This document shows, piece by piece, positions 24,406 to 34,248 of a DNA stretch of 64,000 nucleotides. The DNA lies in contig CM060912.1 in the NCBI GenBank assembly GCA_030737875.1, positions 262,875,731-262,939,730 of the forward strand. Reading direction: 5' to 3'. The DNA is from Allium sativum (Eukaryota > Streptophyta > Magnoliopsida > Asparagales > Amaryllidaceae). The notes under the pieces were generated by a model. It had not been told where the DNA came from. It ran no database searches and worked only from the letters and a program-made list of their open reading frames with translations. The translations under genes were made by a program, and so were the position numbers. Every line of letters begins with the position of its first letter. Position 1 is the first letter of the stretch.

Positions 24406-24790
24406 CCTTTGAATCATTTCCTATTCTATTTGTTTACTTAACAAATAATTATTCCCTTTTCAATTCTATTTATTTAACAACTAAATATTTCTTGTATCTT
24501 TCCTATTTATTTAACAAATAAATATTTCCTTTATCTTTCCTATTTATTTAACGAATAAATATTTCCATTTAATCTATTTGTAAATGTTTTACAAATATTT
24601 CCTTTTCTATTTTATTTGTAAATGTTTTACAAATATTTCTCTTTCTGTTTGTTTTGCAAATATCTTCCTTTGTATTTGTTTTGCAAATATCTTCCTTTGT
24701 ATTAGTTTTACAAATATATTTCCTTTATATTTGTTTTACAAATAATTTCCTTTATATTTGTTTTGATTTTATTATTACTTCCTTCTATAA
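24406..24790 (-). repeat. X3 hairpin array, TATTTG/CAAATA type
   Basis: Successive inverted pairs are ATTTATTT-aac-AAATAAAT (about 24505-24523), then TATTTGTAAA-tgt-TTTACAAATA (24575-24597), then TATTTG-tttt(a/g)-CAAATA several times, separated by TTTCCTTT-like spacers. The stems differ but remain paired. Confidence 0.8.
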
Positions 24791-25499
24791 AATCCTTTTC
24801 CTTTTATATTTAAAATCCATTAATTTTATATAAATAATTTATTTTCAAAATATACTTTGAAAATCCCCTTTTTACATCCTAGTATTTCTTGTGGTATTTA
24901 ACGTACCATATAACAATGATCGGTATCATTCAAACATATAAAATCATCAACAGATTTCATATCACATCATATAACACGATATATGAATAGAACAGTATTA
25001 TAAATATTGAGGACTCCAGTTGGACCCCTCCAACCTGTTTCCCTGCATCACAGATGTTAAACAATATAATTAACATCGATAATATTTCACTATGAAATAT
25101 TCTGCTAAACAGAATCGACTTCAGATTAACGATATATATATATATATATATATATCGTTATCTACAATTTCAACCAACACATAAGCAATTCAACCAAACG
25201 GTTAACACACATCAATCAACAGATGATTTAACAGTTCTAAAAATACGTTATAAAAATATAACTATTCAGAGTTGGTGAGTTTTACTCACATTGGACGATC
25301 ATCGTTAATAATGATAACCATCACTCGATTCAAACGGACAATTTATTTCACTATAAATTGTAATGAGCTTCGATTCACTCCTAGTCAGTTCCATTGGGTA
25401 GTGTCCGTCCATACGATCACGACGCAACTGACGGTTCATCAATCCGACCTCGTATGCAATAGATATGGATTTACGAAGTTAGACACAATTTAACGGACT

Positions 25500-26330
25500 T
25501 TTAAACTTAGTTTAAATAAAATAAAAACCTAAACCCTCTCTCACGCTCTCTGCACGTGATGTCGCTCTCCCCCTTTCTTCTTCTTCCATCGCGTATCAGT
25601 GTATCCAAACCCATTCTACTGTGCACCAAATCATGGTGATACGGAGTTCGGCTCCATGAATCCAAAATCCGTCTTCACCACTGCGTTGCTCGTCTCGAGC
25701 TCGACTTGCTCACCACCACCACCAAAACTCCGGCGTCTCCAGGAGGAATCCGTCCTCCTCAATCCCGTCATTGACTATCAGTTTGACCCCTTCCTGCCAT
25801 CGCTCTGGTCACCGAGGATCACCGCCGATGTCGCCAGTCCACTCACCCTTCAATTCCGCACGTGCCCATCACCTTGGCTTCACCTCCGGCGGTCTTCTCC
25901 AAAAATCGACTTGTTGCTCTTCACCCCATTACCCAACGTCGCTTTTCACCTCGTCGCACCGGGGTACCCACTGCCGATACCAACCGACGCGCCCTCCATC
26001 CACGAACTCAACCACGACCTCGAAACCCCCTCCGGCTTCACCTATTCCGCCCGCGGTGGTGCCCTAGGCTACTGCTGAAAATATCGACCTTCATAAATTA
26101 GCACCGCACCCTAAACGAGGTATACCAGGGTGAACCCCCTGCCCATACGAGTTCATTGGACCCGAAGTTGCTGCATTTCATTGAGAATTGCTAGAGATTT
26201 AATTGATTAAAGGTTTGAAGAATTATGGAAGATGGCGGCCGATTTCTGAGTTACAGTAGAGGAAGTAGTTTAGGTTAAGGCTCACCTCTTGGGCACACTT
26301 GTTTTAGTTTTGACCACGAAAATAATGTTT
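25500..26330 (-). other. GC-rich leader and promoter region of LTR X3
   Basis: The plus-strand reading is rich in CTCC/CACC (25550-26090), the counterpart of the leaders of X1, X4 and X5. Open frames here on the plus strand are antisense to the presumed transcript and have no motif. No clear TATA box was found on the minus strand. Confidence 0.4.
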
Positions 26331-27229
26331 GGGCAAAACGAGGCCACACAGCATTAGTTTTGACCTCAAAACTTAGGCTATACGTTGCCCTTTTTATTAT
26401 GTGGAGTTAAAATATACGTTCTCGCATACCACCACGTGATAAAGAATTTCATTCCTTTACAACCCGTTGTCGACAGAAGTAAACATACCGTTGTGATGGA
26501 CAACGTGTCAGGATCCCAAAAGTATAATAATACCGGTAGATTAACTCGTATTATGAAACCCCAAAATCGCTGATTAAGGGTGCAAAATATTCCAAATAAA
26601 AAGTTGCTTATTTAATTAATTAAAAATTACAGTAAAATTCTAAAAATTAAAATTATCGTTATGTCTCAAAAGAACCTTGTCTAAATTCACAACTGATATT
26701 CAAATATTTTTAAATAACCGTTATGGCCACGAAGGAATATACCGCTGTTTTTCTGAAAATTTGATTTGGACATAAATCAAAATCTACACGACGAAACCCC
26801 GATTTTTCTCTTCCATTAGAAAAATATACTTCACCAGCTCCGAACGTTTCTAGTTTTAGAGAAATCCGATTTAAAATGGCTTCTGTATATTCGTTTAAAT
26901 TTCGAATCGCCAAATCGCGAACTGCCGCGCCATTTCTAGCTCGTTTATAATTATAGTATAATTATACGTTCAAACTGACGTTATTTAAAGATATTCGTTA
27001 ATATAATTCAACTCTAAACTGAATTATATATATATTTTAAATTTCTCGATTCACACCATATCGTCAATTCAGCAATTTCTGATATTTCCAGAATTAAATA
27101 TATTATTTACTTATTATTTTAATTAAATATTCACTATTATTTTATTCAAAGGACCATTAAATTCTCTAATCACTATTTAAATAATTAAATAAATTAATTA
27201 TTATATCGCTGAAAATGTGGGTCATTACA

Positions 27230-27390
27230 GATTGTGTGTGGACTATAGGGAGCTAAATAAACTCACGAAGAAGAATAGACACCCATTGCCGAGAATAGAT
27301 GATTTGTTTGATCAGTTAGTTGGTGCTTCGGTTTTCTCGTAGTTAGACTTAGCTACTGGATTTCATCACTTGAGGGTGGCTGAGAATAGT
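27230..27390 (+). pseudogene. Element B reverse transcriptase, first fragment
   Basis: It matches element C at 44575-44735: [16 protein letters not shown] followed by [13 protein letters not shown], then an in-frame TAG (27340-27342) where C has Gln, and LDLATGFHHLRVAEN. This is the fingers/palm start of a Ty3/gypsy RT. It is cut on the left by LTR X3 and on the right by element E. The missing gag, protease and RT start are not on the far side of X3. Confidence 0.85.
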
Positions 27391-28589
27391 TGTGACGACC
27401 GCCCATAACCCTTGCACTATACCAAAGGAGTAATGCACGGATAGGTGTGCCAGGCAGTCATGGATGATCATCAGAGTAGGTAAACACAGGCGGAGCCTGT
27501 TGTAAATTCACAGCGCAAGGATAAAGTATAATAGAACATATACAGCAGGTAGTAATAGTGAAGCGGAAACACAAGACATTCATATAACCAGAAAGCAATA
27601 TCCACAACTTTGAAATAGTGTTTGTACAAAGTTGCCTCACTACATCACTCAGAAAAGCAAACAATGGAAACCCAATTATTAAATAGTAATAAAACTGGTA
27701 CGTGAGCCTCCTGCTCGCCACCGATCAACACCATCGTCCTCACTAAAGCATCACCTGTCACCTGCTACTTAGTCTGCCCATCCACAACCGGATGAACAGC
27801 CCAAGGCAATAAGAGGAAACATAAAACCTTTAGTCAGACAACAGTCTTAGTGAGCGATAAAACAGCTAACAAACTTCAACAATAAAGTGTATAAGAAGGG
27901 ATAGATAAACATACTAATCTACCCACGACACCAGAGAAGAACTCAACCTTGTCTTCCCCACATCGGACGGTGATAGCCTTTACAATAAACAATTCAACCA
28001 TGGAAACCAAAACACCCATTCAATCATGGAAAACACTCATAACATCCAGATTATATAAGACTCACACAGATAACCCTAACCGAGTTTAACATCCCCCAAG
28101 TACTCTTCACAGAGGCCTAAACCAATATCAGTTAAGCACGCAAAGAACATCTCCCTCGACTTTGGGTAATCTATGTGAGATAGCACAAACAGAACAACCA
28201 ATCATCCATGACTGACTCTGGCTATCACCACCAATCCTGCTTTGAAACCATCGTTAATCATATGACGGCCAACCTTGCCATATGTAAAGGGCTAATGGTA
28301 ACCCAGTTCTAGCATAAACTCCATATGTCCAACCATGACAATGTCCAACCTTGACAACTAGGCCTTTCCCCAAGACCCAGGGTACTAGAACTTATGATAA
28401 CGATAATCCCTCGGCCTTCTCATCTTTGGCCATCCATCTTGACGACTTTTCATAGCTCGATCAACCTTCTCGAGTAACCATTATCCACCAACTCACGACC
28501 TTTGAGTTTAAACTGCATTCGTTGCATCTCCCCGACCAACGAACACCCTGATACTTCAAATATTCCCACTTGAATTTTTTTCGAATCCC

Positions 28590-29040
28590 CTTCGACCGAT
28601 CCTCCCAGGCTAACCGGTCCTCCGTGAACAACGGTCCTCGCTGACCACCGGTCCTCCCTGACCACCGGTCCTCCCTGACTACTGGTCCTATCGGACTAAC
28701 CGGTCCTACCTGAACAACCGATCCTCCCTGACCACCGATCCTCCCTGAACACCGGTCCTCCCTGAACAACCGGTCCTCCCTGAACAACGGTCCTTCCGGA
28801 CTAACCGGTCCTTCCTGAACAATCTGTCCTCCCTGACCACCGGTCCTCCCTTAAGCACTACCTACCGGTCGGTCTTCCTAAAGCCCTACCTACCGGTCGG
28901 TCTTCCTGAAGCACTACCTACCGGTCGGTCCTCCTGAAGCACTACCTACTGGTCGGTCCTCCCGAAACACTACCTACCGGTCGGTCCTCCCAAAACACTA
29001 CCTACCGGTCGGTCCTCCCAAGACATGATTTCTGACCGAT
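28590..29040 (-). repeat. Tandem repeats in E 3' LTR
   Basis: A 17-18 base unit (ACCGGTCCTCCCTGA, 28590-28850) passes into a 28-base unit (CTACCTACCGGTCGGTC, 28855-29020). Minus-strand ORFs across it are repeat artefacts. The array lies downstream of the TATA box at 29686-29694 and so is probably transcribed. Confidence 0.85.
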
Positions 29041-29685
29041 CGGTCCACTATATAGCCCCAACCCAACTCCAATTTCGACCAAAACTTCGCCAAACGACGA
29101 ATTCAACGAAACCAACTCATCCAATACATCCAATACAATCATAAACATGTTATGGAACCACGAACATCATGAAAATGACAATTATCATCAAATTATGCAA
29201 ATCCACTAAAAATCATGATAAATGAACATATGATCTAAATTGCGAATCTAACTTGCATATACATATGAAATGGCATGGAATTAACCGATTAAACTTACTA
29301 AATTAGATCTTAAGATGATTCATATGAAATTGGACATATAAATGGGTAAAGACCTTAGAAATTGACTTGCATATGTTGAAAAACATGCACAAACCCTCAT
29401 ATACTTCATTGCATTCATGTGAGAGATGTAAATCACTCACCAATTATCCAAAACAAAGCAAAATCGAAGAAATAGAATTCCAGACAGCGAAGAGATAGCC
29501 CCTAGCCCTTCGATTCGATGAATCCTCACTTGAAATGATGTAGATCTAGCCTCCAATGGTGTAGATCTATGATTTCCTCCTTAGATTTGGATTTTAATGG
29601 TGGAAAGGTGTTAGAGGAAGAAGGAGATCAAAGCCTCCCCATAAGAGAATGGAAAATTCAAACCTTTCCCCATATCCCTTATCCC

Positions 29686-29694
29686 CTATTTATA
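29686..29694 (-). promoter_or_regulatory. TATA box of E 3' LTR
   Basis: The minus strand reads TATAAATAG in GGCTATAAATAGGGG. The same site is in the other LTR (33859-33867). Confidence 0.6.
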
Positions 29695-30075
29695 GCCTCC
29701 ACCAACCCTTTAATGGACCTTCTCCAAATCAGCCCATTATCCTTCCAAAACCTGAACAGCCAACTGAAAAACCTTAAAACAACGATATCTCCCAAACTGC
29801 TAAGTCAAATCTTTAATGTTACCACTCTACGGAAAGAGAATCATCAATTCCTTTCCAATGGCACAGGTCTCACCCTCTGATTCGACCTGAGTCAAAAGTT
29901 ATGCCCTGTACAAGGCTGACAGGGGCAAAATGGTCACAAACAAAATCGGTAAAAATCATGGGCATGTATCACATCCCCATAAGCAACATATTAAAAGATG
30001 AGAATGATCCAACCCTGAGGGAATAAAATAAAATTATTTTACGATCTTTTGATACGTAAAATGCGGGCTGTTACA

Positions 30076-30093
30076 TTCTTCCCCCTTTAAGAA
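30076..30093 (-). other. Polypurine tract of element E
   Basis: The minus strand reads TTCTTAAAGGGGGAAGAA directly before the LTR start TGTAACAG. It primes plus-strand DNA synthesis in LTR elements. Confidence 0.85.
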
Positions 30094-30182
30094 TTTCGCC
30101 CTCGAAATTCCAAATAAGCACAAGTAATCACAACGACTTCCACAAGCCTATCATCCATGAGAAGCCAATTCTATCATCCAAA

Positions 30183-31435
30183 CTAGCAACCCTGACTCGA
30201 CAACACTAGATCATGACATATCATGCAAAGATTTGATGAACCCCAAATTGGATTAGTCACTACGTAGGGTCTATCACAAATCTCAGGTTCCAAACCCAAG
30301 AGACACACAAGCTCACTGCAAATGAAAGAATGCGATGCTCCAGTATCGAAAAAAAGAAGACAAACTGAAACACCATTAACAGAAAGTGTACCTTGCACTA
30401 CGACACCCTTTCCCTTCTCCTCTATAGTAGGACCTCTCGAAGAAGTTGGCATGGCTTCCAAAGCATATGCCCTCACAACTTGCTTGCCCTTAGCTGATTC
30501 CGGACAATCTTTCTTCTCAGGCCCAGGCTTCCCACATTTGAAGCACTTCTTCTCAGCTTTGGGATTCTTGCACTCACTAGCAAAATGGCCTTTCTGTTGG
30601 CAGTTAAAGAAAACCACCCACTCTTAGGCTTCTTTTGACCATCTTTTCCCTTTTGTTAATCCTGCTTCCTCTTTTTATTATTACCACCCTGCTGTGGTTT
30701 TTGAGCCTCTTTGGTTGCAGCGACAACATTTGCTTCCTTGGGAAACAAGCTCTCATGACGAATAGCTTTTTCCACAATCTTCTCAAATGAATCATCGAGA
30801 TGGTCCACTAACGGCTTTCCAATATAAGCATCCAAACACAAGACAAACTTCTCGTTCTTCTGATATGGTGCATCAACATATGAACGAGCATATATAGACA
30901 AGGCTTCGAAATCAGTAATACAGTCAAGCACAGAATGACCATTCTGTTTCAGCTCTACGAACTTCTTGAATAGGGCAGATTTCTGAGCTGTGGAGATAAA
31001 CTTTGCTTCAAACTTAGCTTGGAATTGCTCCCATGAAATTTCTTCCTCTGGAGTCTCGAGTGTAACAGTATTCCACCATTCCATGGCCCTGCCTTGCAGT
31101 TGCCTAGATGCAAGCTTTCCCTTTATTGCCTCCTCAATACCCAAGTCTCCAAAGATTTGGACACATGAATCCATACACCTCTGAACCTCTTCAGCTGGTT
31201 TAGTTCCCTTGAATGGTTTTCCCCCTAGAGATGTATAGTCCTTGCATAGCTTTTCAAAATCTACTACTCTAGGAACTCACACACCAACATCTACCGTTGT
31301 CGCCACTGGAGCGGGTACCCTTCGCATAATTGCTTCTGCCATGGCTTGAAACATGGCCCAGTAATTAGGTTCACCACCATTTTCCCCTCCACTATTGTCT
31401 CCCCTAGCACTGTGTCTTGTTTCTCGTATACTCAT
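30183..31435 (-). pseudogene. gag with partial protease of element E
   Basis: Minus-strand ATG at 31433-31435. Capsid region: CKDYTSLGGKPFKG, then WWNTVTLETPEEEISWEQF and FVELKQNGHSVLDCITDFEAL (30656-31174), a typical Retrotrans_gag domain. The nucleocapsid follows in another frame (30183-30617) with two zinc-knuckle relics. The first, FNCQQKGHFASEC, lacks the first Cys; the second, CFKCGKPGPEKKDC, has Pro for His. The protease active site FFDTGASHSFI is near 30345, but the frame ends at 30183, so the protease is truncated. In-frame stops occur at 31277 and near 30657, with a frameshift near 30615. Gag normally assembles the particle; this copy could move only with proteins supplied by relatives. 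Confidence 0.88.
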
Positions 31436-31507
31436 TCTAAATCTGCAATTTAGAATAATTAGCCACTTTCAAGAAAAACAACTAAAGGAAAACAACTGTT
31501 ACTACTA

Positions 31508-31533
31508 TATATGCATATATATATATATATATA
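31508..31533. repeat. (AT)n microsatellite in E leader
   Basis: ATATATGCATATATATAT between primer site and gag. Confidence 0.8.
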
Positions 31534-31614
31534 GTTAGCATCCAACTGAAATCTACAAGTACGTCTCTCATACGTGATTACGTCCTTGAACTTTGGCCAA
31601 AAATCATTAACCTG

Positions 31615-31626
31615 GCTCTGATACCA
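31615..31626 (-). other. Primer-binding site of element E
   Basis: The minus strand reads TGGTATCAGAGC (initiator tRNA-Met type), two bases after the LTR end at 31629. Confidence 0.9.
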
Positions 31627-31628
31627 AA

Positions 31629-34248
31629 TGTGATGACCGCCCATAACTCCCGCACTATACCAGAGGAGTAATGCGCTAATAGTTGTGCCAGGCAGTCATG
31701 GACGATCATCAGAGTAGGTAAACTCAGGAGGAGCCTGTCGTAAACTCACAGCGTAAGGATAAAATATAATAGAACATATACAACAGGTAGTAATAGTGAA
31801 GCGGAAACACAAGACATTCATACTACCAGAAAGTAATATCCACAACTTGGAAATAGTGTTTGTACAAAGTTGCCTCACTACATCACTCAGAAAAGCAAAC
31901 AGCAGAAATCCAATTACTAGATAGTAATAAAACTGGTACGTGAGCCTCCTGCTCACCACCGATCAGCACCATCGTCCTCACTAAAGCATCACCTGTCACC
32001 TGCTACTTAGTCTGCCCATTCTCAACCGGATGAACAGCCCAAGGCAATAAGAGGAAACATAAAACCTTGAGTCAGACAACAGTCTTAGTGGGCGATAAAA
32101 TAGATAACAAACTTCAACAATAAAGTGTATAAGAAGCGATAGATAAACATACTAATCTACCCACGACACCAGAGAAGAACTCAACCTTGTCTTCCCCGCA
32201 TCGGACGGTGATAGCTTTACAATAAACAATTCAACCATGGAAACCAGAACACCCATTCAATCATGGAAAACACTCATAACATCCGGATTATATAAGACTC
32301 ACACAGACAACCCCAACCGAGTTTAACATCCCCCAAGTACTCTCCCCAGAGGCCTAATCCAATATCAGTTAAGTACTCAAAGAACATCTCCCTCGACTTT
32401 GGATCATATATGTGAGATAGTACAAACAGAACAACCAATCATCCATGACTGACTCTGGCTATCACCGCCAATCCTGCTTTGAAACCATCGTTAATCTTAT
32501 AACGGCCAACCTTGCCATATGTCAAGGGCTAATGGTAACCCCAGTTCAAGCATAAACTCCATATGGCCAACCTTGACAATGTCCAACCTTGACAACTAGG
32601 CCTTTCCCCAAGACCCAGGGTACTAGAACTTATGATAACGATAATCCCTCAGCCTTCTCATCTCTAGCCATCCATCTTGACGACTTTTCATAGCTTGATC
32701 AACCTTCTCGAGTAACCATTATCCACCAACTCATGACCTTTGAGTTGAATCTACATTCGTTGCATCTCCCCGACCAATGAACACCCCAATACTTCGAATA
32801 TTCCCACTTGAATTTTTTTCGAACCCCCTTCGACCGATCCTCCCGGGCTAACCGGTCCTCCCTGAACAACCGGTCCTCCCTGACCACCGGTCCTCCCTGA
32901 CCACTAGTCCTCCCTGAATACCGGTCCTCCTAGACTAACCGGTCCTCCCTGAACAACGGTCCTCCCTGAATATCGGTCCTCCCGGACTAACCGGTCCTCC
33001 CTGAACAACTGGTCCTCCCTGACCACCAGTCCTCCCTAAAGCACTACCTACCGGTCGGTCTTCCTGAAGCCCTACCTACCGGTCGGTCTTCCCGAAGCAC
33101 TACCTACCTATCGGTCTTCCCGAAGCACTACCGGTCGGTCCTCCTGGAACACTACCTACAGGTCGGTCCTCCCAAAACACTACCTACCGGTCGGTCCTCC
33201 CAAGACATGATTTCTGACTAATTGGTCCACTGTACAGCCCCAACACTACTCCAATTTCGACCAAAACTTCGCCAAACAACGAATTCAACGAAACCAACTC
33301 ATCCAATACAATCATAAACATGTTATGAAACCACCAACATCATGAAAATGACAATTATCATCAAATTATGCAAATTCACTAAAAATCATTATAAATGAAC
33401 ATATGATCTAAATTGCAAATCTAACTTGCATATACATATGAAATAGCATGGAATTAACTGGTTAAACTTACTAAATTAGATCTTAAGTTGATTCATATGA
33501 AATTGGACATATAAATGGGTAAAGACCTTAGAAATGGACTTGCATATGTTGAAAAATATGCACAAACACGCATATACTTCATTGCATTCATGTGAGAGAT
33601 GTAAATCACTCACAAATTATCCAAAACAATGCAAAATCGAAGAAATAGAATTTCGGACAGCGAGGAGATAGCTCCTAGCCCTTCGATTCGATGAATCCTT
33701 ACTTGAAATGACGTAGATCTAGCCTCCAATGGTGTAAATCTATGATTTCCTCCTTAGATTTGGATTTTAATAATGGAAAGGTGTTAGAGGAAGAGGGAGA
33801 TCAAAGCCTCCCCATAAGAGAATGGAAAATTAAAACCTTTCCCCATATCCTTTATTCCCTATTTATAGCCTCCTCCAACCCTCTAATGGACCTTCTCAAA
33901 ATCAGCCCATTAGCCTTCCAAAACCTGAACAGCCAACTAAAAAACCTTAAAACATCGATTTCTCCCAAACAGCTGAGCCAAATCTTTAATGTAACCACTC
34001 TACGAAAAGAGAATCATCAATTCCTTTCTAATGGCACATGTCTCACCCTTTGATTCGACCTGAGTCAAAAGTTATGCCCTGTACAAGGCTAAAAGGGGCA
34101 AAATGGTCACAAACAAAATCGGTAAAAATCATGGGCATGTATCACATCCCCATAAGCAACATATTAAAAGATGAGAATGATCCAACCCTCATGGAATAAA
34201 ATAAAATTATTTTACGATCTTCCAATACGTAAAATGCGGGCTGTTACA
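31629..34248 (-). repeat. 5' LTR of element E
   Basis: 2620 bases, TGTAACAGCCCGC...GTCATCACA on the minus strand. It carries the same TATA box (33859-33867) and the same tandem repeats (about 32843-33210) as the 3' LTR, with fewer array units. Confidence 0.9.
33859..33867 (-). promoter_or_regulatory. TATA box of E 5' LTR
   Basis: The minus strand reads TATAAATAG. It would drive the genomic RNA of element E. Confidence 0.6.

Larger units (their letters stand above)
14329..27229 (-). mobile_element. Very long X-family LTR, copy X3, carrying nested insertions
   Basis: In minus orientation it starts TGTAATGACCCACATTTTC at 27229 and ends at 14329 (plus strand TGTAACGTCCCGCC). Landmarks match X4 in order: U3 block with CGAACTGCCGCGCC (26915-26930), GC-rich leader (25500-26100), AT-rich hairpin arrays (23001-24790), second block with GTTCGATAACTGC (18072-18085), ACGGAACGGGTTT (16535-16547 against 58111-58123) and the U5 hairpin near 15295. 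It is interrupted by a foldback LTR element (15411-16503) and a LINE (about 18270-21587). Net length is roughly 8.5 kb. Flanking 5-mers differ (ACCAC left, GATTG right), and the flanks are different elements. This argues against a simple solo LTR from one insertion. Confidence 0.7.
27391..30075 (-). repeat. 3' LTR of element E
   Basis: 2685 bases. In minus orientation it begins TGTAACAGCCCGC and ends GGCGGTCGTCACA. It is collinear with 31629-34248, with small indels and many substitutions, so the insertion is not very recent. It contains a GGTCCTCCCTGA tandem array and a TATA box. Confidence 0.9.
27391..34248 (-). mobile_element. Element E: complete non-autonomous gag-only LTR retrotransposon
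   Basis: Structure on the minus strand is 5' LTR 31629-34248, primer site 31615-31626, gag-protease remnant 31435-30183, polypurine tract 30076-30093, 3' LTR 27391-30075. The target duplication ATAGT is at 27386-27390 and 34249-34253. The internal region is only about 1.55 kb and has no RT, RNase H or integrase. It therefore resembles TR-GAG / large non-autonomous elements that must be copied by enzymes of another element. It interrupts the RT of element B exactly, with both halves recognisable on either side. Confidence 0.92.

Noticed and set aside
25599..26101. Three overlapping proline/serine-rich ORFs
   Set aside because: Antisense to the GC-rich leader of LTR X3; no motif, no agreement between copies.
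28461..28787. 108-codon minus-strand ORF with repeated REDR motifs
   Set aside because: It is a by-product of the 17-18 base tandem repeat in the LTR of element E; the matching place in the other LTR has no equivalent ORF.
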